Source: Pseudoalteromonas carrageenovora IAM 12662 (lineage in GTDB: Bacteria; Pseudomonadota; Gammaproteobacteria; Enterobacterales; Alteromonadaceae). Taken from it: DNA of 64,000 nt. This document shows, piece by piece, positions 17,516-27,276 of the stretch. Location: the NCBI RefSeq assembly GCF_900239935.1, contig NZ_LT965929.1, forward strand, positions 62,001 to 126,000. The letters run 5' to 3'. The notes beneath the pieces are model-generated. The model ran no database searches and was not told the origin of the DNA. It saw only the letters and a list, made by a program, of their open reading frames with translations. A program made the translations under genes and the position numbers. Each line of letters starts with the position of its first letter. Position 1 is the stretch's first letter.

Positions 17516-17702
17516 AGCTAAATAAAATTAGATAAGTACACGCAGCTTATCTATTTTTACGCGCAACTGCAAAGCGCGTATTGTTAACGATTTTTAGTAA
17601 AGTATAGATAGTATAATTAATGGCTAAATATTCAGCTAAGAGTTATAATTGACGGCTTTTTTACACTTTAATGTATTATTAATAACGAGTTGTGGAAGCG
17701 TT

Positions 17703-19271
17703 TTGATTAAAAAATTATTACCTGCTTTAAATTTAAGGTTTCTTATATTATTGCTCGCATTTTCTGCTGCAATGAGCACACTAGTGGGAAGTTTTTACTC
17801 TACTTATCAGGTTCAAAAAGAGCAGTTAACTACATATACATTAAATAGTAATTTAGCCTATGCTCAAAAATTGGCATCTGCAACAGATAACTTTTTAAAA
17901 GCAGCTCTACAGCAACTTGCTTACTCGGCAAAAGTTATTGAGCAGTCAGCGAGTGATTCAAAGCTATTAAGCAAAGAAGTAATTAGATTAAATCACCAAA
18001 CAGACAGCTTTAATTCTGTTGTTATTAATGTACATGGTGTTATTGCTGCAACTTCACCGTTACTTGAAAAAATTATAGGAAAAGCAATTAACTCCCCAGG
18101 AGCTATAGAGGCTTTAAAAGAAAAGCGGCCTCTAATTAGTGAGCCCTATATGTCGGCTGCGGGCAATTTAATTGTATTTATATCGCACCCATTATTTGAT
18201 AAAGAAGCTAATTACATAGGTTACGTTGGTGGCTCTTTATATTTAAAAGAAAAGAATATTTTAAATGAGCTTTTAGAGCAACACTACTATAAAGGTGGCT
18301 CATACCTATATGTTGTAAGTTCAAGTAAGCGAATACTTTATCATCCAGAGCCTACAAGAATTGGTAACGTAGTAAATAGTAATAGCGTAATTGATGACGT
18401 GGTTAGCGGTGGGCAAGGTAAATCACTGGTTGTTAATAGTGTTGGCAAGCCAATGATAGCAGGCTATGCACCTGTTGCGTTGTCTGGCTGGGGAATCGTA
18501 GCGCAGAGACCTTTAAAAACAACACTTTCTTCACTGGATATATTAACGATTGAAGTGGTTAAACGAACAATTCCTATGGCATTGATTACGTTTATATTTA
18601 TCGGTTTATTTGCGCATTTCATTGCAAGGCCACTAAAACGTTTAGCCGACAATGCAGATACCCTTGACGATCCGCAAAGTTTAGAAAAATTAAAAGCAGT
18701 TAAATCTTGGTATTTTGAAAGCCATAGATTGAAACTAGCAATGTTAAAAGGGGTTAATATACTGCAAATGCAAATAGGACAGCTTCGCCACGATGCGCAA
18801 ACAGATCCTCTTACAGAAACACATAATCGAAGAAGCCTAAATGGCTTGCTAAATCAGCTTATATTTAAACAAACAACCTTTGCTATTTTAGAAATTGATA
18901 TCGATTTTTTTAAACGAGTTAACGATACCTTTGGCCATGATAAAGGTGATGAAGCACTTGTTTATTTAACAAACATCATTAAAAAATTATCAAGGAAAGA
19001 CGATATTGTCGCACGTATTGGCGGCGAAGAATTTGTGCTTGTACTGCCTAACGAAGACAGCCAAAGTGCTTTTAAAATTGCAGAGCGCTTACGTACCACT
19101 GTTGAATCATCAAAAATAGATACTATTGGCTACATTACTATTTCGATAGGTATAGCAACTTGGCCAGATCATAGTAACGATATTGACCAAGTATATAAGT
19201 GTGCCGATAAAGCCCTTTATCATGCAAAAGAACACGGTCGTAATCAAAGTGTGGTGGCTGATTTACTGTAG
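17703..19271 (+). CDS. Membrane diguanylate cyclase with double-Cache sensor
   Basis: Makes cyclic di-GMP in response to a periplasmic signal; about 522 aa. I prefer the TTG at 17703 (MIKKLLPALNLRF), because GGAAG lies 4 bases upstream and the first helix then starts cleanly. A TTG at 17649 would add 18 residues. Helix one is near residues 10-30, and a periplasmic dCache domain spans about 50-270. Helix two (about 285-305) leads into a HAMP-like linker. The GGDEF domain begins with TDPLTETHNRRSL and ends with the active site GGEEF. An inhibitory I-site RKDD sits five residues before it, so product inhibition is likely. Confidence 0.92.
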   Translation: MIKKLLPALNLRFLILLLAFSAAMSTLVGSFYSTYQVQKEQLTTYTLNSNLAYAQKLASATDNFLKAALQQLAYSAKVIEQSASDSKLLSKEVIRLNHQTDSFNSVVINVHGVIAATSPLLEKIIGKAINSPGAIEALKEKRPLISEPYMSAAGNLIVFISHPLFDKEANYIGYVGGSLYLKEKNILNELLEQHYYKGGSYLYVVSSSKRILYHPEPTRIGNVVNSNSVIDDVVSGGQGKSLVVNSVGKPMIAGYAPVALSGWGIVAQRPLKTTLSSLDILTIEVVKRTIPMALITFIFIGLFAHFIARPLKRLADNADTLDDPQSLEKLKAVKSWYFESHRLKLAMLKGVNILQMQIGQLRHDAQTDPLTETHNRRSLNGLLNQLIFKQTTFAILEIDIDFFKRVNDTFGHDKGDEALVYLTNIIKKLSRKDDIVARIGGEEFVLVLPNEDSQSAFKIAERLRTTVESSKIDTIGYITISIGIATWPDHSNDIDQVYKCADKALYHAKEHGRNQSVVADLL

Positions 19272-19377
19272 CTGTTACCACTTTTAATGTAATTACAGAT
19301 ACTTACTTGTTTTTATATATTAGTAATTGAGATTAATATTATTAGCTACTCGTAGTTATTTAATTAGCTTTAAATGC

Positions 19378-19405
19378 TTGACAAAATATTCGAACTCTAT
19401 ATAGT
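19378..19405 (+). promoter_or_regulatory. Sigma-70 promoter of the cold-shock gene with long leader
   Basis: TTGACA (19378) and TATAGT (19400) are 16 bases apart. A start site near 19412 leaves a leader of about 150 bases before the ATG at 19565. A long 5' leader is typical of cspA-type genes, where it folds as an RNA thermosensor. Confidence 0.65.
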
Positions 19406-19564
19406 GGGCCGCAGCTAGAAAGAAAGCATGTAATTTATAAATCTCCATTTCGTTGTTGTATAAGTAATACTTGTAGTACCGTCCTGAAGTTTTTAAGTAC
19501 CATCTCATTTTTTGCTACACCCGCTCACATGAGCATATTTTTTATTTTATATCAGGATATTACA

Positions 19565-19774
19565 ATGTCTAACATCGTATCAGGTACAGTTAAGTGGTTC
19601 AACGAGTCTAAAGGTTTTGGTTTCATCGAGCAAGAAAATGGCCCAGACGTTTTCGCACATTTCTCAGCAATCAAAAGCGAAGGTTTCAAAACTTTAGCTG
19701 AAGGCCAACGTGTAGAGTTCACTCTTTCACAAGGTCAAAAAGGTCCTCAAGCTGATAACATCACAGCTGTATAA
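19565..19774 (+). CDS. Cold-shock protein, CspA family
   Basis: A 69-residue single-domain RNA chaperone. The start at 19565 gives [23 protein letters not shown]1 is KGFGFIE and RNP2 is VFAHFS, and the chain ends at TAV as in E. coli CspA-type proteins. A reading from 19529 would add 12 hydrophobic residues and is unlikely. The gene has its own promoter, a leader of about 150 bases and its own terminator, so it is monocistronic. Confidence 0.96.
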   Translation: MSNIVSGTVKWFNESKGFGFIEQENGPDVFAHFSAIKSEGFKTLAEGQRVEFTLSQGQKGPQADNITAV

Positions 19775-19795
19775 TTTTACTTTTTAAGTAAAATG

Positions 19796-19822
19796 AAAAA
19801 AAGCGCTTAAGGCGCTTTTTTT
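19796..19822 (+). terminator. Terminator of the cold-shock gene
   Basis: AAAAAAAGCGC and GCGCTTTTTTT enclose a 5-base loop, 22 bases after the stop. Confidence 0.9.
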
Positions 19823-19893
19823 GTGTCTGAAATTTGACTCAACCCAACCTGCACCTATTATTAATGTAAGTTTATCAAGTAGGTATTGTTATT

Positions 19894-20640
19894 ATTAAGT
19901 CCTTCCTTTCACTCTTTTTTATTTTTTTCAGCTATTATGCACAAGCTGAAGCTTTTGAGCTCACAATTTACACTGAGCATTTTTCGCCATACAACTTTGA
20001 AAATAAAGCGGGTCAGCTTGTTGGCATAAATCTCGATATTGTAAAAGATGTATGTATTGCTTCAGACATAAAGTGTGATTTTCAAATGCTGCCGTGGAAA
20101 AGAGCCTATAGCTTAGTTCAAAAAAAAGAGCATTCTGGCATTATCTCTATTGCTAAAACGGCTGAGAGAGCTCCTATATTTAACTGGGTTGGGCCTTTGG
20201 CATCTAGTCAAACATTTTTTTATAAGCTTAAAAAGAATACCAATCTTAAAATGAATAACCTAAATGATGCAAAGCAGTTTTCACTTGCTATTGTAAGAGG
20301 GGATATTTACGAATCTATAGTAAAAAAAGTAGGGTTTGAATCAGGTAAAAACCTTTTAGCTATAGGCGATGAAATGCAGTACATGCACTTATTTTTAAAT
20401 AGTAAGATAGATTTGATTTTAGGATCTGAGTACACCATTGGCTACCAGCTATCTCCATTTGGGTATAGTGAAGACGATATAGTTAAATTGCAGGAACTAC
20501 CAATACCTGAAATAGCAGGTAACTACATTGCTTTTAATAAATCTGTACCCAAATACATTGTAGAACGATTTAACAAAGAATATGTAAAGCTTAAAATAAA
20601 AGATAATTTTGCGGCCTATAAAAGCCGCTATAAGCTCTAA
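19894..20640 (+). CDS. Periplasmic solute-binding protein family 3, with no canonical start codon
   Basis: A type 3 extracellular solute-binding domain without ABC permease genes nearby. Translation in frame upstream of the first ATG (20086) continues as a normal protein. It has a hydrophobic signal sequence (IKSFLSLFFIFFSYYAQAEA) and the family start FELTIYTEHFSPYNF. That gives about 248 aa, close to the 236 aa of its convergent paralogue. There is no ATG, GTG or TTG between the upstream stop (19867) and 20086. The likely start is ATT at 19891 or 19894, with AGTAGG upstream. Either this is a genuine rare start or the ATG has mutated and the gene is silent. It ends 2 bases from the convergent neighbour. 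Confidence 0.7.
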   Translation: MKSFLSLFFIFFSYYAQAEAFELTIYTEHFSPYNFENKAGQLVGINLDIVKDVCIASDIKCDFQMLPWKRAYSLVQKKEHSGIISIAKTAERAPIFNWVGPLASSQTFFYKLKKNTNLKMNNLNDAKQFSLAIVRGDIYESIVKKVGFESGKNLLAIGDEMQYMHLFLNSKIDLILGSEYTIGYQLSPFGYSEDDIVKLQELPIPEIAGNYIAFNKSVPKYIVERFNKEYVKLKIKDNFAAYKSRYKL

Positions 20641-20642
20641 AT

Positions 20643-21353
20643 TTAGTGATTTTCAGCTAATCCTTTACGCTGTTTTATTTGTAAAAAAGACTTTTGAAGG
20701 GCGTTAACTAAGTTTATATCTGTCTTTTTATTAGCGGCTAAATACGCATCCACAGTGAGTTCATCAACTTTGTATACAAATTTTAAATACTCCGGATCAA
20801 GCTTTAAGTAATCACTCATTTGCCTCATAAATAAAGGATCATCGACAATTAAATCTACTTTTTTTGCCAGCAATAGGTTGTATGATTTTTGAATGTCACT
20901 TGTAAGTACAACATTAAAACCTAGCTCCATAAGCGTTTGTGTAGAAAAGTCGTTCCTTTGCATAGCAATTTTATAACTTTTAGCTTGCTGTGTATTTTTA
21001 ATATGAATGTCATCTCGCTCTGAAAGGGCTATAAAACCAAGCTTAAAGTGCCCAATAGGGGCAATCCAATAAAATTTATCCTCTCGTTCAGGTGTTCGGG
21101 CAAGGCTGTAAATAAAAGTATTCTTTAACTCCCGAGCCACTTTGTAAGCCCTTGCCCAAGGATACATATGAATATCAGGGGTTAGTTGAGCATTTTTAAA
21201 TATATCCCTAATCAGGTCTGTAGAGTGGCCCATCACCTCTCCATCCATTAATACTTGGTTTGGTGGAGCAAGCTCTGTTACTACTAAGTAAGTGTCTTTA
21301 GCATTAGCAAAAAAAGAGGATGCTAAACATAAAAAATAAAGAGTATATTTCAC
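20643..21353 (-). CDS. Periplasmic solute-binding protein family 3
   Basis: A 236-residue exported protein with a signal peptide (MKYTLYFLCLASSFFANA). The mature start KDTYLVVTELAPPNQ is followed by the shared family segments MYPWARAYKVARE, YSLARTPEREDKFYWIAPIG and LLLAKKVDLIVDDP. The pattern matches the convergent paralogue at 19894-20640 (LPWKRAYSLVQ, SIAKTAERAPIFNWVGPLA). Proteins of this short orphan type occur as many copies in Pseudoalteromonas and Vibrio genomes, usually without a transporter. The ligand is unknown; amino acids or a sensor role are guesses. Confidence 0.85.
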   Translation of the reverse strand: MKYTLYFLCLASSFFANAKDTYLVVTELAPPNQVLMDGEVMGHSTDLIRDIFKNAQLTPDIHMYPWARAYKVARELKNTFIYSLARTPEREDKFYWIAPIGHFKLGFIALSERDDIHIKNTQQAKSYKIAMQRNDFSTQTLMELGFNVVLTSDIQKSYNLLLAKKVDLIVDDPLFMRQMSDYLKLDPEYLKFVYKVDELTVDAYLAANKKTDINLVNALQKSFLQIKQRKGLAENH

Positions 21354-21662
21354 AGTTGCGAGTCATTAGTCGTTTATTAATCGAATAATAAGTGTGGCTT
21401 AAAATGTTAAAAACACCAAAATTAAATAACCATTAGCTGGCTTAAATAAAAAATAAATGAGATTAAATAGTAATTTAAAGTGCCCTAGTCAAATAATATG
21501 GTATTGATATTGGTGTCTCATTTAATGAAGGGTCACTAAATAAGTACTAAAGAGTAAATCTGATAAGAGAAAGGGTTGTTTGTAAAGGGGGGCTGTTAAG
21601 CATAGAAGGCGAGATTTAGCTTTATCAACGATCAGATCAATTTTTTAAAGTCCTAAAACGAT

Positions 21663-21682
21663 AAAAGGGCCTTGCGGCCCTT
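21663..21682 (-). terminator. Terminator of the nupC-udk transcript
   Basis: AAGGGCC and GGCCCTT enclose TTGC. On the minus strand the stem is followed by TTTT. It lies 90 bases past the nupC stop. Confidence 0.7.
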
Positions 21683-21702
21683 GGTGAAGTATCGTTCAAG
21701 TC

Positions 21703-21734
21703 AGATAGTGCTTTAACCCCTTAAAGGACTATCT
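21703..21734. repeat. Hairpin directly after nupC
   Basis: AGATAGT then CTTTAA pair with TTAAAG then ACTATCT, with one G-G mismatch and a CCCC loop. It may protect the 3' end of the nupC message. Confidence 0.45.
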
Positions 21735-21772
21735 TCTTGTTTTGCAACACCTGAGTTCATCTCAATAAGTTT

Positions 21773-23005
21773 CTAAGCTAGCGAGAGGAAAAACCCAGCA
21801 ATTGCTGCGCTCATAAGGTTAGCCATAGATCCTGCTAACACTGCTCTGAGCCCTAAGCGTGCGATATCCTTCCGCCTGCTAGGCGCCATACCGCCTAACC
21901 CACCTAGTAAAATGGCTATCGATGATAAGTTAGCAAATCCACACAATGCAAAAGTAACAATTGCCTGTGTGTGCGCGCTTAACGTATCGCGATAATTTAT
22001 AAAGTCTAAGTAAGCAACAAACTCGTTTACTACTATCTTTTGACCAATAAAGCTGCCGGCTATAATTGCTTCATCCCACGGTACACCGAGTAGCCATGCA
22101 ACAGGAGCAAATAAATAACCTAATATTTCTTGTAGCGTCAATGTTGGGTAATCAAACCACCCGCCAACACCACCTAATAAACCGTTTAATAGAGCAATTA
22201 ACGCTACGAAGGCAAGTAGCATTGCACCAACGTTAAGTGCTAAATGCATGCCGTTAGCGGCGCCTGATGCAGCTGCATCAATTACATTAACGGGTTTATC
22301 GTCATCATTTAAATCTAAATCTGCTAAGTTATCTTTAGGAGTTTCTGTTTCTGGCACAATCATTTTTGCCATTAAAAAACCACCTGGTGCGGCCATAAAG
22401 CTTGCCGCAATAAGATACTTAAGGTCTACACCAATAATTACATAACCGGCCATTACTGAGCCTGCTACAGTGGCTAAGCCACCCACCATTACTGCAAACA
22501 ATTCAGACTTAGTCATTGTTGCTATAAATGGCTTAACTATTAGCGGTGCTTCAGTTTGGCCTACAAAAATATTGGCCGTTGCTGAAAGCGATTCTGTCCG
22601 CGAGGTTTTCAATAATTTTTGTAAACCACCGCCTAAAATTCTAATTATCCAATCCATAATGCCAAGGTGATATAAAACAGCAACAAGCGCTGAGAAAAAC
22701 ACAATAACCGGCAATACTTGAATTGCGAATATAAAACCCAGTGTATCTTGTGACGCTAGCGGGCCAAATAAAAACCCAATACCGTCGTTTGCATAGCCAA
22801 TTACCGATGAAACGGCTGCCGACATGCTAGTTAATACATTTTTTCCTGCTTCAAAAAACAGAACAAAACCGCCGATAACAACTTGCATGGCAAACGCTAT
22901 ACCAACGGTTCTTAAACTAATTGCTTTACGGTTTGTTGAAGCCGCAAAAGCAATACTTAGCAGCACAACCATGCCAACTAAGCTCATAAATGTTGTCATA
23001 CCCAT
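21773..23005 (-). CDS. nupC: Concentrative nucleoside transporter, NupC family
   Basis: An inner-membrane sodium- or proton-coupled nucleoside importer (CNT family), 410 aa with about ten hydrophobic segments. Recognisable stretches are [42 protein letters not shown] (the substrate-site GQTEAP loop), [11 protein letters not shown] and [10 protein letters not shown], followed by [19 protein letters not shown]. It lies 11 bases after the uridine kinase gene on the same strand and faces the deoB-deoD operon. The block therefore imports, phosphorylates and breaks down nucleosides. Confidence 0.95.
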   Translation of the reverse strand: MGMTTFMSLVGMVVLLSIAFAASTNRKAISLRTVGIAFAMQVVIGGFVLFFEAGKNVLTSMSAAVSSVIGYANDGIGFLFGPLASQDTLGFIFAIQVLPVIVFFSALVAVLYHLGIMDWIIRILGGGLQKLLKTSRTESLSATANIFVGQTEAPLIVKPFIATMTKSELFAVMVGGLATVAGSVMAGYVIIGVDLKYLIAASFMAAPGGFLMAKMIVPETETPKDNLADLDLNDDDKPVNVIDAAASGAANGMHLALNVGAMLLAFVALIALLNGLLGGVGGWFDYPTLTLQEILGYLFAPVAWLLGVPWDEAIIAGSFIGQKIVVNEFVAYLDFINYRDTLSAHTQAIVTFALCGFANLSSIAILLGGLGGMAPSRRKDIARLGLRAVLAGSMANLMSAAIAGFFLSLA

Positions 23006-23016
23006 GTTTCCCGTTA

Positions 23017-23649
23017 TTATTCTTGTAGTAAATATTTGATTTTACTTTTAATAATATCAATCGCAACACGGTTCATACCGCCTCGAGTCACAACTAAATC
23101 AGCATTATGCTTAGAAGGCTCAATAAATTGATAAAACATCGGTCTAACAGTTGCTTGATATTGCTCAACAACAGATTGTAATGTTCTGCCTCTTTGCTCC
23201 ATATCTCGTTGCATACGGCGCATTAAGCAAATATCTAAAGGTGTATCTATAAACACCTTAATATCAAATTCTTTATTAAGCGCTTTATCGCTCAGTAATA
23301 AAATACCTTCTACTATTAAGATTTTTGCAGCAGGTACACGTCGCGTTTTATCGCTACGGGTATGTTGTGCATAATCATAAGTTGGTACTTCTACAGAGTT
23401 TCCACTACGAAGTTGTGTTAAATGCTCAAGCATTAGTTCATGTTCAAATGCATCAGGATGATCGTAGTTGGTTTGAGTACGATGAGCCATAGGCAAATGC
23501 GACTGATCCTTGTAATAAGCATCTTCTTCGATAATGGCGATAGCACCAGGTTCAAGCTCGTTAACCAGTTCGTTGTATATAGTTTGGCTAAATAGAGATT
23601 TGCCCGACGCTGATGCGCCAGCAATGGCTATAATAGTAGTTCGTGTCAC
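23017..23649 (-). CDS. udk: Uridine kinase
   Basis: Phosphorylates uridine and cytidine, 210 aa. I prefer the GTG start at 23649 ([18 protein letters not shown]): GGTGAG lies about 8 bases upstream, and the length fits E. coli Udk (213 aa). GTG codons at 23661 and 23667 are alternatives. The Walker A motif is GASASGKS. The family segments [29 protein letters not shown] and VEGILLL follow, then [23 protein letters not shown]. It shares an operon with nupC. Confidence 0.93.
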   Translation of the reverse strand: MTRTTIIAIAGASASGKSLFSQTIYNELVNELEPGAIAIIEEDAYYKDQSHLPMAHRTQTNYDHPDAFEHELMLEHLTQLRSGNSVEVPTYDYAQHTRSDKTRRVPAAKILIVEGILLLSDKALNKEFDIKVFIDTPLDICLMRRMQRDMEQRGRTLQSVVEQYQATVRPMFYQFIEPSKHNADLVVTRGGMNRVAIDIIKSKIKYLLQE

Positions 23650-23768
23650 TAAAGTTCTCACCCACACAGAAGGATATATTGTTGGTAGATCACAATAGCA
23701 AAAAAGACACGATTAATCTCTTTTGCTTCGCTTAAGAACGCAAATTTATAATGTTTAGGTTTTATGAA

Positions 23769-23786
23769 ACAGGACTTTTGTCCTGT
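23769..23786. promoter_or_regulatory. Inverted repeat between udk and deoB
   Basis: ACAGGAC and GTCCTGT enclose TTTT, in the 190-base divergent region between udk and deoB. Candidate operator for nucleoside-responsive control, or a leader hairpin of the deoB transcript. I do not recognise it as a known CytR or DeoR site. Confidence 0.4.
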
Positions 23787-23841
23787 ACGAAAAATTCGAT
23801 CAGCAGATAAAGTAACCACCTAGAAGCAAAGTGAGGTCAAA

Positions 23842-25074
23842 ATGGCAAGAGCAATTATCTTAATGGCGGATAGCCTAGGAATCGGTGCAGCACCAGATGC
23901 AGACAAATTTGGTGATCTTGGCGCCAATACATTCGCTCACTTACTTAAAGCATATTATGACGAAACGGGCAGTGCACTATCGCTACCTAATTTATCTAAA
24001 TTAGGTTTAGTAGATGCATGTGAAGCTGCCGGTGGGGAAACGTGTTTAGTGTCAGACCGTCAAACACCACAAGGTGCTTGGGGTTATGCTAAAGAACTTT
24101 CGAGCGGTAAAGATACACCATCGGGTCATTGGGAAATGGCGGGTGTACCTGTGTTATTTGATTGGGGTTACTTTCCTAAAACACAGCCGAGCTTCCCACA
24201 AGAATTTATAGACGAGTTTATTGCTCGTACAGGTATTCCTGGCATTTTAGGCAATTGCCATGCATCAGGAACCACCATATTAGAGCAGCTAGGTGAAGAG
24301 CACGTAAAAACAGGTAAACCAATCTGTTACACCTCAGCTGATAGCGTGTTTCAAATAGCCGCGCATGAAGAGTCATTCGGCCTAGAGAAGCTTTATCAAG
24401 TTTGCGAAATCGCACGGGCGCTACTTGATGAAATGAATATAGGACGAGTGATTGCGCGGCCATTTTTGGGTTCAAATAGTCAAGACTTTGCCCGTACAGG
24501 TAATCGTCGTGACTATTCAGTACTTCCGCCAGCACCTACCTTGTTAGATGTATTAGCAAAAGACGGTGGCGAAGTAATTAGTATTGGTAAAATTTCAGAT
24601 ATTTACGCGCATCAGGGCATAACCCAAAAGCATAAAGCTCCAGGGCTTATGAACTTACTTGAAAAAACCAGTGAAGTTATTTCAAGCGCGCCAGATCGCA
24701 GCCTAATATTTACTAACCTTGTAGATTTTGACGAAAAATTTGGTCATCGCCGTAATCCAGTAGGTTACGCAAAAGCATTAAAAGAATTTGATGACTATTT
24801 ACCAACTATACTTAAACAGTTAAATGCAGATGATGTATTAATGATCACTGCCGATCACGGATGTGACCCAACCTTTCCAGGTTCAGAGCACACTCGTGAA
24901 TACGTACCTGTAATAGCTTACAAGCCAGGTATGAATAACACACCATTAGGTGAACGCAACAGCTTTGCAGATATAGGCCAAACCCTAGCACAGTGGTTTA
25001 ACCTTTCTGAGCTTGAATACGGTGACAGCTTTTTAGATAAGCTAACTACACCAAATAAAAAGGAAAACAATTAA
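23842..25074 (+). CDS. deoB: Phosphopentomutase
   Basis: Interconverts ribose (or deoxyribose) 1- and 5-phosphate, 410 aa, alkaline-phosphatase superfamily. Metal and active-site segments are [13 protein letters not shown] at the N-terminus, [11 protein letters not shown] near 93 (with the phosphorylated threonine), [18 protein letters not shown] near 294 and [18 protein letters not shown] near 335. The stop overlaps the deoD start by one base (TAATG). GTGAGG precedes the start codon as ribosome-binding site. Confidence 0.97.
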   Translation: MARAIILMADSLGIGAAPDADKFGDLGANTFAHLLKAYYDETGSALSLPNLSKLGLVDACEAAGGETCLVSDRQTPQGAWGYAKELSSGKDTPSGHWEMAGVPVLFDWGYFPKTQPSFPQEFIDEFIARTGIPGILGNCHASGTTILEQLGEEHVKTGKPICYTSADSVFQIAAHEESFGLEKLYQVCEIARALLDEMNIGRVIARPFLGSNSQDFARTGNRRDYSVLPPAPTLLDVLAKDGGEVISIGKISDIYAHQGITQKHKAPGLMNLLEKTSEVISSAPDRSLIFTNLVDFDEKFGHRRNPVGYAKALKEFDDYLPTILKQLNADDVLMITADHGCDPTFPGSEHTREYVPVIAYKPGMNNTPLGERNSFADIGQTLAQWFNLSELEYGDSFLDKLTTPNKKENN

Positions 25075-25775
25075 TGAGTACTCCGCATATCAGTGCAAAC
25101 GTTGGTGACTTCGCCGAAACAGTATTAATGCCTGGCGATCCGCTACGTGCGCAATATATTGCTGAAAACTTTTTAGATGATGCAGTACAAGTTACAGGTG
25201 TTCGTAACATGTACGGTTTTACTGGCACTTATAAAGGTAAACCAGTAAGCATTATGGGTTCTGGCATGGGCATTCCATCAATGTCTATTTATGCACGCGA
25301 ACTAATTGTAAGCTTTGGCGTTAAAAACATTATACGTATTGGTACATGTGGCGGTATTGGTACCGACATTAAAATCCGCGACGTAATCTTTGCACAAGGT
25401 GCAAGTACAGATTCAAACGTAAACCGTGCACGTGTACGTGGTTACGATTTTTCTGCTATTGCAAACTTTGATCTACTTTTAAACGGCGTAAACGCTGCGA
25501 AAGAGTTAGGTATTAAAGCAAAAGTAGGTAACGTATTTACTACCGACACTTTCTATCAAGCAGACGACACCTTTTATAAAGATTTAGATAAGTTAGGTGT
25601 ACTTGCAGTAGATATGGAAACAGCGGGTTTATACGGCGTTGCAGCTGAATACGGCGCAAACGCAATGGCGCTATTTACCGTAAGTGACCACGTAATCACT
25701 GGCGAAGCAACACCAGCCGATGAACGTCAAAGCACGTTTAACGAAATGGTTAAAATTGCATTAGAGTCTATCTAA
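25074..25775 (+). CDS. deoD: Purine nucleoside phosphorylase
   Basis: Splits purine nucleosides with phosphate to the free base and pentose 1-phosphate, which DeoB then converts. 233 aa, hexameric low-specificity DeoD type. Motifs are [16 protein letters not shown] near 20, [15 protein letters not shown] near 63, RIGTCGGI near 87, [16 protein letters not shown] near 178 and SDHVITGE near 203, which includes the catalytic Asp. It is coupled to deoB and ends the operon; the terminator is at 25905. Confidence 0.97.
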   Translation: MSTPHISANVGDFAETVLMPGDPLRAQYIAENFLDDAVQVTGVRNMYGFTGTYKGKPVSIMGSGMGIPSMSIYARELIVSFGVKNIIRIGTCGGIGTDIKIRDVIFAQGASTDSNVNRARVRGYDFSAIANFDLLLNGVNAAKELGIKAKVGNVFTTDTFYQADDTFYKDLDKLGVLAVDMETAGLYGVAAEYGANAMALFTVSDHVITGEATPADERQSTFNEMVKIALESI

Positions 25776-25904
25776 TTAACCAAATAACCTGAACTTTGGT
25801 TAAGAGATTTATTATCCAGAGTTTAGGTTAAATATAACAGTTCCTTGGTAACGTATTCACTAAGTTTTGGAGACACGCCCAAAGTGAAGTGAGACTAAAC
25901 CTCC

Positions 25905-25931
25905 AAAGCCGCATTTTATGCGGCTTTTTTT
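25905..25931 (+). terminator. Terminator of deoB-deoD
   Basis: AAAGCCGCAT and ATGCGGCTTT enclose TTT, followed by a run of T. Confidence 0.88.
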
Positions 25932-25957
25932 ATGCCTTAAAAAATTATATAAGTGAC

Positions 25958-26123
25958 TTATACCAATCCGCAATAATACTTAATTATTTTCAGGGGCTAA
26001 ATGTGTCGCTATCTGCGTTAAAAAATTCTCATTTAGAACAACTAAATAGCGATTTTTTTGCCTTGCTATCAACACGTTTATCTATCCTCAAAATAGATCA
26101 CTTAATTATGCTGATTGGTATTA
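25958..26123. mobile_element. Miniature inverted-repeat element, copy 1 (166 bp)
   Basis: Ends are TTATACCAAT and ATTGGTATTA. The interior shares CTGCGTTAAAAA, a CATTTAGAACAACTAAAT-like hairpin, TTTGCCTTG and ATAGATCACTTA with the second copy at 27081-27246, in the same order and with the same total length. It has no coding capacity of its own; the apparent small reading frame over it is an artefact. Confidence 0.72.
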
Positions 26124-26281
26124 CAATAAAGCTTTTTATGTGCACAACTTGTAAGCACTATTTTAATTTACTCGCTATCAAATAATGCCTCATCATCGTT
26201 CTATATTGTGCTGTAAGTCTTTGTGACTTAATGCTAATGTTTATATTGAAGTCGGTTATTTAAATATTCTGCGGGGGACGT

Positions 26282-27025
26282 ATGTCTAATTGGGTAGAAG
26301 CAACAGTAAAAAACGTTACATGGTGGAGTGAAACACTTTTTAGCTTAACGCTTAATGCAGACGTAGAGCCATTTAAGGCAGGGCAGTTTACTAAGCTTTC
26401 AATAATGGATGGCGATAAGCGAATTGCTCGTGCTTACTCATATGTAAATGCTCCCGAAAACCCTGATTTAGAATTTTATTTAATTAACGTTATAGATGGA
26501 TTACTTTCACCTTACTTAGCTAAATTACAACCCGGCGAAACTGTACTTATAGAGCAGCGTGCTACAGGCTTTTTTACACTTGACGAAATCCCGCAAAGCG
26601 ATCAGCTTTGGATGCTTGGTACGGGCACTGCAATAGGGCCATTTTTATCAATATTGCAGCAACCCGATGTATGGCAAAAATACAAAAGCATTAATATAGT
26701 CCATGGCGTAAGGTTTAATAACGATTTAAGCTATCAGGCTCTTATTAACGAACTTTTAAGAGTGCACCCTGAGCAGCTTAATTATATTCCGGTAGTAAGC
26801 CGAGAAGAGCCTTTACAAGGCTTGAGTGGCCGTATTACTAGTGCAATTGAAAACAACAGTTTGTTTGAGCACGCTAACTTAGAGCCTACTCCAAATAACG
26901 CACAGTTTATGATTTGTGGAAATCCGCAAATGGTAAAAGATACAACAAATTTACTACTTGATAAAAAGTTTACCCGTAACCGCCGCAAAAAACCCGGCAA
27001 CATCACCGTAGAGCAGTATTGGTAA
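26282..27025 (+). CDS. fpr: Ferredoxin/flavodoxin-NADP+ reductase
   Basis: An FAD-dependent reductase moving electrons between NADPH and ferredoxin or flavodoxin, 247 aa. The FAD site is ARAYSYVNAP near 50 (RxYS type). The NADP-binding segment is MLGTGTAIGPFLS near 113, CGNPQMVKD lies near 216, and the C-terminus VEQYW matches the aromatic end typical of bacterial Fpr. GCGGGGG upstream is the likely ribosome site. It lies alone between the two miniature elements. Confidence 0.94.
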   Translation: MSNWVEATVKNVTWWSETLFSLTLNADVEPFKAGQFTKLSIMDGDKRIARAYSYVNAPENPDLEFYLINVIDGLLSPYLAKLQPGETVLIEQRATGFFTLDEIPQSDQLWMLGTGTAIGPFLSILQQPDVWQKYKSINIVHGVRFNNDLSYQALINELLRVHPEQLNYIPVVSREEPLQGLSGRITSAIENNSLFEHANLEPTPNNAQFMICGNPQMVKDTTNLLLDKKFTRNRRKKPGNITVEQYW

Positions 27026-27080
27026 GCTACATTAGTGGTATTAACTACCCGATAACGTTAAAATTTGCTATGTTGCAACC

Positions 27081-27246
27081 TTATACCAATTTTATCAAAA
27101 ATATGAGCATTCTATCGCATTAAATAACTCACTAACTGCGTTAAAAATTATTCATATAGAACAGCTATATGTCACAATTTTCGCCTTGTTATTGTGCTAT
27201 TTTCTTGACGCTATAATAGATCACTTATTTAATGCAATTGGTATTA
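27081..27246. mobile_element. Miniature inverted-repeat element, copy 2 (166 bp)
   Basis: Same ends (TTATACCAAT / ATTGGTATTA), length and interior words as copy 1. It lies 55 bases after fpr and ends 30 bases before the next gene's start, so its right part may now supply the promoter or leader of that gene. Confidence 0.72.
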
Positions 27247-27276
27247 CACGTGTTTAGTGTTCATTTTAGGAAAGTT

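Larger units (their letters stand above)
21354..21772. other. 419-base intergenic region between solute-binding protein and nupC
   Basis: Apart from two hairpins near the nupC end (21663-21682 and 21703-21734), I see no gene, repeat or convincing operator here. The right part carries transcription ending of the leftward nupC; the left part must hold the promoter of the leftward solute-binding protein gene. Confidence 0.5.

Noticed and set aside
25889..26185. 98-residue reading frame after deoD
   Set aside because: It runs through the deoD terminator and the first miniature inverted-repeat element; composition is not protein-like and the start is inside the terminator region.
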